DNA from: Rhabdochlamydiaceae bacterium
GTDB lineage: Bacteria; Chlamydiota; Chlamydiia; Chlamydiales; Rhabdochlamydiaceae
Assembly (NCBI GenBank): GCA_019752555.1
Contig: JAIELY010000005.1
Location: forward strand, 1-64,000
Reading direction: 5' to 3'
Length of the DNA: 64,000 nt
A model generated the notes under the pieces. It worked only from the letters and a program-made list of their open reading frames with translations. It was not told the DNA's origin and did not search any database. Position 1 is the first letter of the stretch; every line of letters begins with the position of its first letter. Both the position numbers and the translations under genes were made by a program. Of the stretch, positions 34,289 through 43,279 are shown one piece after another.

Positions 34289-35311
34289 ATGGCGGCAATC
34301 TCTTCACCTCCACTTGCTCCCTCTACAATGCCAGGCTGGAGACCCGAAGAGATCAATCCTTCTTCTCTTCAGAGCCTATTCATAAAAAAGTTCACAGAAT
34401 TTGTCGCGGAATACCAGAAACGCAGACAAGCCAGAAAACTAGAAGATCTAAAGTCAGGCCCCTGGTACGCAAGCGACTATGCTTTAGGATGCAAAAAATG
34501 GGGCCAATTCAAACATCTGAAATTCTTAATCAAAAAAAACGCCTTGTACCACGGGTTGCCACCAGAAGGATTTGATCCTCTTCCCGACCCGAGCAATGTC
34601 ACGGGGATCGAGTTTTGGTCGTATCAAATCCAAAAAGAGATCCTGCCGACAGAGGGTCTTAAATCGATTAGAAGAGGGCGATTTTCCTTTATCGATTGTC
34701 AAGGCGCGATCGAAGTTGCACTTTACGAAACCATTCATGAAATTTTTGGAACGCTGCGCTTTAACGAAATTTTCTCTGGGACTGGAGAATATCCCCTACG
34801 GATCCATCTCGATTGGACCCAAACGCCGCTGTATTTTCTAGGAATTATCACACAAAAAACCCTCGATCCAACTCATTTGCAGCTTGAAACTGGAGATCAA
34901 GTTAACTTCCCCAATTTGCCTTTTTATCAATACAAGCATGAACAAGGGGAATTTGGAGGTTTAAATGTGATTTGCATCAGCCCATCGGATGCAGTAGAAA
35001 AACAATACATTGGCTTTGGCACCTCATCAGAGGGTCAGACGGCCGATCAGATTTCTGACTTACTTCTTGCTGCGTTTAATGAAGCTCCGATCGATCCCTC
35101 TTTAATTTTATCAAAAGAACTAGACGCACACTTTCAGAAAGTCGATCAATTAACATTAACCAATTCTATAGAACACGCAAGATTTCAAGGGATAACAGTT
35201 GAAAAAGCGGTTTTTCAAAAAATAATCAGAGAGATCACAAAATCAGACTCAGGATACATCCCTTTTTGCAATCGGTTCCGCATCAAACAGATCTACAAAC
35301 TCATGTCTTAA
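34289..35311 (+). CDS. Transglutaminase-like protein (Bacillus Tgl type), divergent
   Basis: 340 residues, soluble. Residues 133-150 (SFIDCQGAIEVALYETI) align by eye with the active-site helix of Bacillus protein-glutamine gamma-glutamyltransferase (FECATAIVIVLY), placing the nucleophile at C137. Further on, GDQVNFPN and GGLNVI...QYIGFG match the Tgl pattern GDxxYFxN...WQGENVI...YYGHG. Two of the three Tgl catalytic residues differ: the Glu before Cys is D136, and the Glu of QGEN is Leu. It may therefore be inactive or have changed chemistry. The ATG lacks a clear RBS. Its stop overlaps the convergent MOMP-like gene by 4 bp. Family call is moderate. Confidence 0.6.
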   Translation: MAAISSPPLAPSTMPGWRPEEINPSSLQSLFIKKFTEFVAEYQKRRQARKLEDLKSGPWYASDYALGCKKWGQFKHLKFLIKKNALYHGLPPEGFDPLPDPSNVTGIEFWSYQIQKEILPTEGLKSIRRGRFSFIDCQGAIEVALYETIHEIFGTLRFNEIFSGTGEYPLRIHLDWTQTPLYFLGIITQKTLDPTHLQLETGDQVNFPNLPFYQYKHEQGEFGGLNVICISPSDAVEKQYIGFGTSSEGQTADQISDLLLAAFNEAPIDPSLILSKELDAHFQKVDQLTLTNSIEHARFQGITVEKAVFQKIIREITKSDSGYIPFCNRFRIKQIYKLMS

Positions 35312-36693
35312 AAATCAAGCCGCGCCATCAAGCTCAAGCCGTAAAAGGCGAGATCCTCGTCAGGGCGGACATAGATGGGCGCTAGAGAATCGGTAAAGCG
35401 CTCCCCTTGATTTTGGCGCCACCAGTATTGGCTCTCAAAGCTAACACTTAGGCCAAAATGACACTTATCACGACAGAAATTACGATCCCACGCAACGCCC
35501 AATGAAAGCTGTGCTGTGGGGCTTAACAGGGTTAAATCGCTATCAAGATCGATCGATTTAAGTCCTGTCGGCAAGGTTTGGTCTTGATCGAGATCAAAAT
35601 GCCCAACGAGAAGTGCTCCAGAGAGGTTGCTAATGAAGCTAAGTCCCCAGCCCCATTCCCAGTTAGAATTGAGCCCAAAGCGCAAGCCAGCACCCTTAAA
35701 ATCGTTATGGGCGTGGATTTTGAACTCCTGGCCTGCAGGGATATCTCCTCCGATATAAGTTACATGCGCATGCTGATCGATCCATGCTCCTTTGCACCCA
35801 AAGTAAGGGCGCAGAGCCAGTGTTTTTGCAAGAAAGTAGGCTCTTCCAATCTCAACATCGGCAGATTGAAAGCTAATATCCCAATGCGCATGAGCGGAAT
35901 CGACATTGTTCAGCAGGTACTGTCCCTGATAGGCAAGGAGAGGAAAAACAGAGCCATTTGCATTGCGGGAAGCTGTGGGATGAAAGTTAGTGTAGTTGAC
36001 ATAGATGTCCCATCCATCATGCGGCAGATGGACTCCAAATCCCGCACGAAATCCCGATTGCCACTCAAATTCCACCTTTTTGGAAACCGCATCCGTATAA
36101 ACGCCAGGAAAGGAATTGGAACGCTCCACAGCAAATTCTAGACCGCCTGCGCGCGTCTGCCATAATAACCACTCTCCAGTGAAATACACAGATCCCTTAC
36201 GCGCATAGACGCCTGTTTGAGGGTATTGCCGATCTTCTGGACTTTCTAGATGATCCAGCTTAGCTTGCATTACCCCTACTTTCTTCTCCAGCTCTCTGAT
36301 TCTCTCTTTTTGATCTAAAGAAGAAGCGTCGGCTTGAGCAAAAATATTAGGCGCAGAGCTTAGCTGCGCTGCTGTTCTATGAATGGAGGCCGCAGGGGCT
36401 TTAGCGATTTTCCTGTCGGACTTCGGATATGTTTTGCTTGTCACCCATTCGTTTTTTATGCGCGATGATGGCTTTTTGTTCTGCTCTTCGGTAGGAGCAT
36501 CTATTGCAACAGGCTCATTTTGCTGTGGGCGCTTGCTGCCAACAAAATGCGCTTTTGGCCTTTTTCGCTCACGAGGTGCAACGGCAGCTTGCTCCGCCTG
36601 AGAAGATCCTTCTCCAGTCACGACTTCAGCACATAGAACACTACTGCAAAGAAAAGAAAACACCGCCAACGAAGAGAAAAGTTTCGATCTCAT
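35308..36693 (-). CDS. MOMP-like outer-membrane protein
   Basis: 461 residues with signal peptide MRSKLFSSLAVFSFLCSSVLCA. A long Pro/Lys/Ala-rich, probably disordered segment (25-125) and a short coiled coil (IRELEKKVGVMQAKLDHLE, about 132-152) precede the barrel (from about 165: KGSVYFTGEWLLWQTRAGGLEFA), with alternating strands and a C-terminal Phe (LMARLDF). This is the Legionella-MOMP-type family that is expanded in environmental chlamydiae, where it forms porins. GAGAGG lies 9 nt upstream. The coiled coil could trimerise the periplasmic stalk, as in OmpM-type proteins. A second copy lies at 52.7 kb without stalk or coil. Confidence 0.84.
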   Translation of the reverse strand: MRSKLFSSLAVFSFLCSSVLCAEVVTGEGSSQAEQAAVAPRERKRPKAHFVGSKRPQQNEPVAIDAPTEEQNKKPSSRIKNEWVTSKTYPKSDRKIAKAPAASIHRTAAQLSSAPNIFAQADASSLDQKERIRELEKKVGVMQAKLDHLESPEDRQYPQTGVYARKGSVYFTGEWLLWQTRAGGLEFAVERSNSFPGVYTDAVSKKVEFEWQSGFRAGFGVHLPHDGWDIYVNYTNFHPTASRNANGSVFPLLAYQGQYLLNNVDSAHAHWDISFQSADVEIGRAYFLAKTLALRPYFGCKGAWIDQHAHVTYIGGDIPAGQEFKIHAHNDFKGAGLRFGLNSNWEWGWGLSFISNLSGALLVGHFDLDQDQTLPTGLKSIDLDSDLTLLSPTAQLSLGVAWDRNFCRDKCHFGLSVSFESQYWWRQNQGERFTDSLAPIYVRPDEDLAFYGLSLMARLDF

Positions 36694-36785
36694 ACGACGC
36701 GCCTCTCAAATAGGATTGCTGATTCTTAAAATAGCGCTGGACTCTGATTTTGTTAAATAAAAAAAGTAATCACAATGGAAAGGAT

Positions 36786-37931
36786 TTACTTCTGAAGCGA
36801 AGCGATGAGCTGCTGAAATGCAGGGTCGTTGCGCACGGGATCGAAGCTAGGATCATGCAGAACCTCAGCGAGATTCTGCGCCCCTTCTTGGATTGCCGTT
36901 TGGAGCCAGCCAACGGTGGGCACCACTTGAGCTAATGCAGCGTGCGCGTATGCGTTGCGCAGGGCTGTTTCTGCAGTTGGCCAGGTTTGAAAACATCTGC
37001 CCGCTAGTTCCGCTACAAGCGGGTAGTTCTTGTTTTCGAATGCGGTTTTATGGAGTAGGCAAAGAGCATCTGGAGAGAGCTCTTCGCGGATCGAGAGGAG
37101 GAGCTGATAGGTTTGCTCGGAGCGTCCCTGATCGTACATCAGCAATGCCGTATATTGAGTTGCAGCGGTGTAGAGCATCCCCTCTTTTGCATCGGAACGG
37201 ATCTTAGCAAGCAGCTCAAGAGCTTCTTCTTTACGCCCCTCTTGGATCCAAAGCTCTGCTTGCGCAAGTTTTGAGCGGAGCGATTCATCGCGGTCTTTTT
37301 CTGAAAAATGACGCGACTTGCGAAAGGCATCAAAACTTTGAAACGCAAGAAGAAAAAATAAAGCGCCGGGAAGCAGGGCTTGAGCTAAGAAAAAAAAGAG
37401 GCTTGCCAGAACCCCGATTGCCATGCTGCCAATTAACGCATATCTGAAACCGCGCACACCAAAAAACCCTTCTAAAACAATCCGAAGAAGCTGTCCTCCA
37501 TCTAAAGGAAGGACAGGCAATAAATTAACAACGGTCCAAAAGAGATTGACATTGCGCAGGTTCATCAAGATCACTTTGCCAAGCCCGTTTGATAAGGAGG
37601 GAATTTGAAGAAGAAATGTCGCTGCGAGAAACAAAAGAAACCCGAAAAGCGGTCCATTGAACACGATCAGAAATTGCTTCCAGAATGCAAGCTTTTGCCC
37701 ATCGTGATAGGTCAACCCGCCCATTGCGACAAGCTCGATCCGAGGCTGTTTTCCAAAAAGCAATGCAGTCAGGGCATGACCGTACTCATGGAATAGGACG
37801 GAGACGAAAATGATCCCCATCCAAAGCACAGTTCCGAAGAGGCTTTCGCTAATCCAAAATCCAATAAGCCCAGAAAAAATCCAGAAGGCGGGATAGATCG
37901 TAAGAGGTATCCTGCCAGAAAAATGAAGCAT
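36786..37931 (-). CDS. Site-2 protease (M50) with C-terminal TPR-like region
   Basis: 381-residue intramembrane zinc metalloprotease. HExxH is H48-E49-x2-H52 (FHEYGHA), and the third ligand lies in NLLPVLPLDGG (D144). About six membrane helices cover residues 10-215. The remainder (220-381) is a soluble helical region of TPR-like repeats rich in Ala, Leu and Glu, ending KLLIASLQK-like. M50 enzymes cut transmembrane signals or anti-sigma factors; substrate unknown. Its ATG overlaps the sucD stop, so it is the third gene of the sucC-sucD operon. The family is common, but the pairing with sucCD is a local feature. Confidence 0.88.
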   Translation of the reverse strand: MLHFSGRIPLTIYPAFWIFSGLIGFWISESLFGTVLWMGIIFVSVLFHEYGHALTALLFGKQPRIELVAMGGLTYHDGQKLAFWKQFLIVFNGPLFGFLLFLAATFLLQIPSLSNGLGKVILMNLRNVNLFWTVVNLLPVLPLDGGQLLRIVLEGFFGVRGFRYALIGSMAIGVLASLFFFLAQALLPGALFFLLAFQSFDAFRKSRHFSEKDRDESLRSKLAQAELWIQEGRKEEALELLAKIRSDAKEGMLYTAATQYTALLMYDQGRSEQTYQLLLSIREELSPDALCLLHKTAFENKNYPLVAELAGRCFQTWPTAETALRNAYAHAALAQVVPTVGWLQTAIQEGAQNLAEVLHDPSFDPVRNDPAFQQLIASLQK

Positions 37932-38818
37932 TATGTCGTCTTGTATTCTTTAATCGCCTTCAGCATCGTCGAGCCCATTTCCGCTGGGGACTCTGCGACA
38001 AACACTCCAGCATTGCGTAAGGCTTGCATTTTATCTTTTGCAGTCCCTTTTCCGCCAGAAATAATCGCTCCGGCATGCCCCATCCTACGTCCCGGAGGCG
38101 CTGTCGCGCCTGCAATAAAACCTGCAACAGGTTTTGTGCAATGCGTTTTGATCCATTCAGCTGCCTCTTCTTCGGCATTGCCGCCAATTTCACCCATGAG
38201 CAAAATCGCTTCGGTTTCCAAATCGCTTTCAAACAGCTTAAGCACATCGATGAAATTCGTGCCATTTAAAGGATCTCCGCCAATTCCGACGCATGTGCTT
38301 TGGCCAAGTCCCAATTGCGTTGTTTGCCACACAGCTTCATAGGTAAGCGTACCGGAGCGTGAGACGATCCCCACCTTGCCGCGCTTATGAATGTAGCCTG
38401 GCATGATCCCAATTTTGCACTCTCCTGGTGTAATCACACCTGGACAGTTTGGTCCAATCAGGCGGCTACGCTTACTTTGGCGCATTACGCGGCTCACCTC
38501 AAGCATATCGCGCACAGGAATGCCCTCCGTAATGCATACGATCAGTGGAATGGCAGCATCTTCTGCCTCTAAGATCGCATCTGCAGCATAAGGCGCAGGA
38601 ACAAAAATGACTGTTGCATCACAATTTGTCGCTTTTTTTGCGTCATAGACCGTTTCAAAAACGGGAAGACCCAAAATCTCCTGTCCCCCTTTTCCTGGCG
38701 TCACTCCTCCGACAAACTGGGAACCGTAGAGCAGTCCTTGTTCTGTGTGAAATTTTCCGGCTTTGCCTGAAATTCCCTGGGTAATTACCCGAGTTTTTTT
38801 ATTAATGAGAATTGCCAT
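37931..38818 (-). CDS. sucD: Succinyl-CoA ligase alpha subunit
   Basis: 295-residue CoA-binding subunit of succinyl-CoA synthetase. N-terminal CoA-binding Rossmann domain with [11 protein letters not shown] and the phosphohistidine loop at H248 ([16 protein letters not shown]). It interconverts succinyl-CoA and succinate with NDP phosphorylation in the TCA cycle. AGGAG sits 8 nt before the ATG. It follows sucC with a 9-bp gap. CT822 counterpart. Confidence 0.97.
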   Translation of the reverse strand: MAILINKKTRVITQGISGKAGKFHTEQGLLYGSQFVGGVTPGKGGQEILGLPVFETVYDAKKATNCDATVIFVPAPYAADAILEAEDAAIPLIVCITEGIPVRDMLEVSRVMRQSKRSRLIGPNCPGVITPGECKIGIMPGYIHKRGKVGIVSRSGTLTYEAVWQTTQLGLGQSTCVGIGGDPLNGTNFIDVLKLFESDLETEAILLMGEIGGNAEEEAAEWIKTHCTKPVAGFIAGATAPPGRRMGHAGAIISGGKGTAKDKMQALRNAGVFVAESPAEMGSTMLKAIKEYKTT

Positions 38819-38827
38819 CGCCAGCTC

Positions 38828-39991
38828 CTATTTTTTAAGTACCGCTACAACCTTTTCTGCAGCTTCTGCAAGACCATCTGCTGTCACAATCGATAGTTTA
38901 GAATGTTCTAGCAGCTTTTTCCCCTCTTCCACGTTCGTGCCTTCCATACGCACGACAAGCGGCACTTTAATCCCCATTTCTGAAGCTGCATAGATGATCC
39001 CCTCTGCAAGCACAGCACAGTTCATTATTCCGCCGAAAATATTGACAAGGATCGCTTTGACCTGAGGATCACTTAAAATGATCTTAAATCCAGCTGCCAC
39101 TTTTTCTTTAGAAGCGCCCCCGCCGACATCCAAGAAGTTGGCTGGCTTGCCTCCGTAATACTGAATGATGTCCATGGTTGCCATCGCAAGGCCAGCACCA
39201 TTTACCATGCAGCCGATATTGCCATCTAAGGCGATGTAAGCCAGGTCAAACTCTTTGGCTGCCACTTCATTTTTAGAAACTTGGGTCGGATCAAAAAAGG
39301 AGGCAATTTCCGGCTGTCGATAGAGAGCGTTATCATCGATAGAGAGCTTGGCATCTAGAGCAAAGAGTTTTCCATCGGGCGTTTCCACCAATGGATTGAT
39401 CTCAAGAAGCGCTGCATCTGTATCCATAAAGGCTTTGGCAACCCCGCGCGCAATTTTTGCTCCTTCTTTAGCCATCTCCCCTTTCCATCCCATGAAACTG
39501 CATAAGCGGACCTGTCTAAACCCGCGCAGCGAACCATCAAGCTCTATTGGCAGCTTTAAGATTTTTTCAGGGTGTTTTTCTGCAACCTCTTCGATTTCCA
39601 TCCCCCCTTCAGGAGAGGCAATGAGAATGGGCATTCCGTGATCCCGATCGATCACAGCTCCGAGGTAGTATTCCTTTTTGATATCAAGAGGCTTAGAGAT
39701 CAACACCTGATGCGCGACAACTCCTTCTGGACCTGTCTGGTTATTCACCATCTTCATCCCGATCAATTTCTCAGCTACAGAGACAATCTCTTCAGGAGTT
39801 TTTGCAAATTTAACTCCGCCTGCTTTGCCCCGCCCCCCTGCATGCACCTGAATTTTCACAACAGCCTCTTTCAAATGCAAACGCTTAATCAATGCATCGA
39901 CCTCATGGATCTTGTGGGCAACCCCGAATTCTGGAATGGGTATCCCATACCGTTTCAGGATTTCTTTCGCTTGAAATTCGTGTGTGTTCAT
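38828..39991 (-). CDS. sucC: Succinyl-CoA ligase beta subunit
   Basis: 387-residue ATP-grasp subunit. [18 protein letters not shown] opens the ATP-grasp domain; [17 protein letters not shown] is the nucleotide-binding loop; [21 protein letters not shown] and GGASKE belong to the C-terminal ligase domain contacting SucD. GAGGTGG precedes the ATG. It is the first gene of sucC-sucD-M50 and divergent from ftsY, with an 89-bp shared promoter region, an arrangement that matches my recollection of CT820-CT822. Confidence 0.97.
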   Translation of the reverse strand: MNTHEFQAKEILKRYGIPIPEFGVAHKIHEVDALIKRLHLKEAVVKIQVHAGGRGKAGGVKFAKTPEEIVSVAEKLIGMKMVNNQTGPEGVVAHQVLISKPLDIKKEYYLGAVIDRDHGMPILIASPEGGMEIEEVAEKHPEKILKLPIELDGSLRGFRQVRLCSFMGWKGEMAKEGAKIARGVAKAFMDTDAALLEINPLVETPDGKLFALDAKLSIDDNALYRQPEIASFFDPTQVSKNEVAAKEFDLAYIALDGNIGCMVNGAGLAMATMDIIQYYGGKPANFLDVGGGASKEKVAAGFKIILSDPQVKAILVNIFGGIMNCAVLAEGIIYAASEMGIKVPLVVRMEGTNVEEGKKLLEHSKLSIVTADGLAEAAEKVVAVLKK

Positions 39992-40080
39992 AATAGACCC
40001 ACCTCAATTTGGGAATGATTCAAATTCTCTTATCTGATAGAATGGGTTTTCCATCAAGATAAACAAGATTTTTTGAAAAG

Positions 40081-41010
40081 ATGTTCGAATTTCTCAAAGC
40101 TGGTTACGAAAAAGTCAAAGGAGCCCTTGCGAAAACAAGGTCTCTTCTCTCTTCCCGCATTAAGGCGTTATTTGGTAAACCCTGGGATGATTCGACCTTT
40201 GATGAGTTGGAACAGATCCTCTTTGAGTCTGATTTAGGCTCAGCCTGTGCACAAGATTTTGTCGAGCACTTGAAACTGAAGCTACGCACACAGCCGACAA
40301 ACGACATCGATAAAATTTTGGCAATGATTCAAGCCCATGCACTTGAAATACTCAGCGCGCCCGCTCAAACAACCCCTCTGATCCCAGCGGAAGCAGAACC
40401 TCTTGTGATCCTAATTGTCGGCGTCAATGGAAGCGGTAAAACGACCTCGATTGCTAAACTGGCAAAACGCTTTCAAGCTGAGGGGAAAAAAGTCATTTTA
40501 GCCGCCGGAGATACATTCCGGGCTGCTGCGATCGATCAGCTCTCAACCTGGGCAGAGAGACTTAACATCGAGATCGTCAAAGCAAAACCTGGCAGCGATC
40601 CTTCGGCTGTAGCCTTCGATGCCCTTACTGCCGCAAAAAACCGCAAAGCAGATGTGGTTTTGATTGACACAGCAGGACGGTTGCAAAATAAAACAGATCT
40701 CATGCAAGAGTTAGAAAAAGTGCGCAGGGTCTGCAAAAAAGTTGTTCCCGATGCTCCGCATGAAACCTTCCTCGTTCTCGATGCAACGACAGGGCAAAAT
40801 GCCATCGACCAGGCACAGGTATTCCATCAATTCACGCCTCTGACAGGCCTCATCCTAGCAAAACTAGACGGCTCTGCCAAAGGGGGGATCGTCCTATCCA
40901 TCTATAAACAGATCGGCATCCCAGTACGCTGGATTGGCACTGGAGAGGGCGCTGATGATTTCGAGCCCTTTGAGGCCAAAACATATGTCGACGCATTGTT
41001 TCTTGGGTGA
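40081..41010 (+). CDS. ftsY: Signal recognition particle receptor FtsY
   Basis: 309-residue SRP GTPase that docks ribosome-SRP complexes at the membrane. Short N-terminal helical (N) domain, then the G domain with the P-loop GVNGSGKT at 114-121, the DTFRAAAIDQL insertion box, DTAGRLQNK and TKLDG-type ILAKLDGSAKGG. The acidic A domain of E. coli FtsY is absent, so the protein is compact as in other chlamydiae. Its start lacks a strong RBS. Divergent from sucC; 12 bp from the convergent subtilisin-like gene. Confidence 0.96.
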   Translation: MFEFLKAGYEKVKGALAKTRSLLSSRIKALFGKPWDDSTFDELEQILFESDLGSACAQDFVEHLKLKLRTQPTNDIDKILAMIQAHALEILSAPAQTTPLIPAEAEPLVILIVGVNGSGKTTSIAKLAKRFQAEGKKVILAAGDTFRAAAIDQLSTWAERLNIEIVKAKPGSDPSAVAFDALTAAKNRKADVVLIDTAGRLQNKTDLMQELEKVRRVCKKVVPDAPHETFLVLDATTGQNAIDQAQVFHQFTPLTGLILAKLDGSAKGGIVLSIYKQIGIPVRWIGTGEGADDFEPFEAKTYVDALFLG

Positions 41011-41022
41011 ACACTTGAGAAG

Positions 41023-42729
41023 TTAAGAGCTTTGCGTTCTTTGTTTTTTGGCGAGGCTTTTCAATTTGCTTTTGCTAGCTAATTCACCTGCGAGATTAAG
41101 AGATCTCTCAGCATTTAGCAGCCCAACCCCATAAATCTCTCTCGACCTTTGAATTCTTGTCGACGAATAATTAAGCAGCTCGAAAATCTCCTTAACCCGC
41201 TGCGGCCGTCCGAGCTCATCAATCACAATCGGCGTTGCCCCCTTCAAAATGCACTGGCGAATCTGTTTCAAAGACAACTCGGGATACTTCCCTCGAATTA
41301 ATAGCGCAACAGAGGTCACAAAGGGAGCTGAAAAGGAAGATCCCGACTGATAACCAAATTGATCCGCAGGGCATGTGGAATACACGTCCGTTCCAATTGC
41401 GCAAATGGTCATGGCTGCGTATTTTTTTCCAGGCAAACAAGAACAGGGATTCGGGAAAAGTCCATTAGAATCCAAACAGACGACAAAAATGCAACGACTC
41501 ATCCGCTTCAAAGATTTAGAGATCCAATAATGTCCTTGCTCCACAAGGGGATTTCGATCTAATAATACACCCCTGTTTCCAATCGACTGAATTAATAAGG
41601 AACCTTTCAAATCCCCAAAATTCTCGGTAGACGCTTGAACATGCGTTCGATGAGCTAATGATCTTAACGCAACTTGCTTGATAGATGTAGGCAAACTAAG
41701 AGCTAGCTGCATTTCTTTATAGACAAGGCTTTGCTCTCCATAACAAAATTGAGTGTGGGTGTGTAATGCTTCGGGATAAGCACTCAACGAAGAAAGATCA
41801 TCCGCAAACCAAGCTGAAAAATTAATGATCCGTTCAGTGCCCTCATCTAAGTATTTTCCATTAGAATAGACCTTAATTTTAGCACGTGGCGCTGCTTTAG
41901 CAATAATTCCTGAAACAAAAGTTCCATGTTCAACATCCGACAAAGAACACGTTTTTTCTATATGATTTTCAACAGAGCTGATTAATTTAGAGTGTGTCTC
42001 GTCTAATCCATATTCGAATACAAAGCCCACGGCTCCTTCACCCAAAACTTTGTCCTTGTGAACCGCTTGAAACTTCATCAACTCTAAGTTTTCTTTTAAA
42101 CTAACAGGAAGTAACCAATCCATGACAAGATCAGGACGTGTGTTCAATAAATGCAGCCGATTACTCCATTTTTTTATCGCACTTAAATGAACAAAATCCC
42201 AGCGCGCTAAACATAAGCGGTCTTGAATCGTAACATTGTTTGCGTTGGCCCCCATTAAAAATCCCAACGCTGAAATTTGAGGCATTTCAAGACATTTACT
42301 TAAGGCTAAATGCCCCCTTTCATGACGTAAAATCTTACGAGAAATATGAGCAAATAATTCATCTTCAAAATAAAAGCGCTTGCGAAAATCTGGAAAATTA
42401 AAAGGAGTTCTACCTGGCTCCCCCTTCCCACGATGGATCACTTCTACTTGATAAGTCCTTGGATCTAAATAAATCATATCTTTTTGATAGCGAAGAAAAG
42501 TCAGATGACAGGTTTCAAGCTCTCGTAAAATCTCATGATCTATATCCGTCGAAGTAAAAGTCAATGCCCAGACCTTCCATAAAACGCGATGGATCTCCTT
42601 TAACCTTGCCGCCTTTTTCTCACAATAGGCCATCGCAGCATCAGGCCCTCTTTCCCAAAAGATCCTTTCCCATGTCCCGCAGGAATTAGGATCAAAAAAA
42701 GATTTAGCAGGAGATATAGAAGCGGCCAT
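41023..42729 (-). CDS. Subtilisin-like (S8) protein with altered catalytic Asp
   Basis: 568 residues without a signal peptide. Residues 230-520 are a subtilase domain: catalytic His H268 (EHGTFVSG), oxyanion Asn N385 (SIGNRG) and catalytic Ser S465 (SGSSFSAPF). The first triad position, normally Asp in VxVxDTGVxxxHPxL, reads VGFVFEYGLDETHSKL, so Asp is replaced by E239. Residues 1-225 are a helical domain of no recognised family, with a HERGH (HExxH-type) motif at 136-140 that might be chance. Glu for Asp may slow or abolish hydrolysis. The DNA upstream is very AT-rich. An effector or intracellular protease role is inferred. Confidence 0.75.
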   Translation of the reverse strand: MAASISPAKSFFDPNSCGTWERIFWERGPDAAMAYCEKKAARLKEIHRVLWKVWALTFTSTDIDHEILRELETCHLTFLRYQKDMIYLDPRTYQVEVIHRGKGEPGRTPFNFPDFRKRFYFEDELFAHISRKILRHERGHLALSKCLEMPQISALGFLMGANANNVTIQDRLCLARWDFVHLSAIKKWSNRLHLLNTRPDLVMDWLLPVSLKENLELMKFQAVHKDKVLGEGAVGFVFEYGLDETHSKLISSVENHIEKTCSLSDVEHGTFVSGIIAKAAPRAKIKVYSNGKYLDEGTERIINFSAWFADDLSSLSAYPEALHTHTQFCYGEQSLVYKEMQLALSLPTSIKQVALRSLAHRTHVQASTENFGDLKGSLLIQSIGNRGVLLDRNPLVEQGHYWISKSLKRMSRCIFVVCLDSNGLFPNPCSCLPGKKYAAMTICAIGTDVYSTCPADQFGYQSGSSFSAPFVTSVALLIRGKYPELSLKQIRQCILKGATPIVIDELGRPQRVKEIFELLNYSSTRIQRSREIYGVGLLNAERSLNLAGELASKSKLKSLAKKQRTQSS

Positions 42730-42957
42730 AACAAAATCATCTTATTTTTTAATTATTAATGATTAAATTGTATAATAAAAACACAATTAAAATCAAACAA
42801 TGCAATTAAATAATTAAATAAAAAAAGAGGGTTAAAAAATCCTAAACTATTTAAAACGAAGCGCTTATACCGAAAAAACCTGAAGAATCGGGAAAAAGCA
42901 TTTTTCAAACACCCGCGAACAAGGTTCGCTAGAGATCACAGAGCTCACAGAGAGGGA
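42730..42957. other. AT-rich spacer holding the left arm of an inverted repeat
   Basis: 42730-42850 is nearly all A and T with no ORF. 42901-42952 is the left arm of a 52-bp inverted repeat whose partner lies in the 5' end of the GxxExxY remnant. Confidence 0.6.
42901..42952 (+). repeat. Left arm of 52-bp inverted repeat
   Basis: Pairs with 43150-43201 at 50 of 52 positions (mismatches at the 9th and 23rd bases). Each arm contains its own small palindrome GCGAAC/GTTCGC. The arms enclose 197 bp, so the transcript could form a long hairpin. Confidence 0.93.
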
Positions 42958-43206
42958 TTAAATTTTAAATCGACGTATTCCTTCACGCAATAGCTTCACA
43001 TTGAAATTGATCCATAATCCGTATCGGGAATCTGGCAGCTTCAAATAAGACATTAACTGCGCCTCATAATCAGATTCTAAAAGTCCAGGCCCAAGCGTTC
43101 GGTGAACATCTATGGCTGCTCCTATCTTTCCTGTCAGGCTATTTTCTCCCTCTGTGAGCTCTGTGATCTCTAGCGAACTTTGTTCGCGGGTGGTTGAAAA
43201 ATTCAT
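42958..43206 (-). pseudogene. GxxExxY protein, internally deleted remnant
   Basis: 82-residue frame. GKIGAAIDVHRTLGPGLLESDYEA matches the start of GxxExxY proteins (PDDEXK_3), including GLLESDY; the end EAQLMSYLKLPDSRYGLWINFNVKLLREGIRR matches their C-terminus. The roughly 40-45 residues normally between them, which hold the PD-(D/E)XK catalytic core, are missing, with the two parts joined in frame at YEA/EAQL. So it is probably non-functional. Its first 19 codons form the right arm of a 52-bp inverted repeat whose other arm lies just past the stop. Confidence 0.82.
43150..43201 (-). repeat. Right arm of 52-bp inverted repeat
   Basis: Complementary to 42901-42952 with 2 mismatches. It lies inside the 5' coding part of the GxxExxY remnant (residues 2-19). 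No target-site duplication is visible outside the arms. Confidence 0.93.
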
Positions 43207-43279
43207 GCTGGGGCTTGCTTTAAAAGGTTTAGCTGAATTTTTATCAAACGGTTTCTTGATTCACGAGAGGTATAATCAT

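Noticed and set aside
35578-36141. 187-residue open frame antisense to the MOMP-like gene
   Set aside because: Opposite strand of a clear outer-membrane barrel; no RBS and no recognisable protein features.
42890-43212. Target-site duplication around the inverted-repeat element
   Set aside because: Flanks outside the arms (GGAAAAAGCA on the left, TTCATGCTGG on the right) show no direct repeat.
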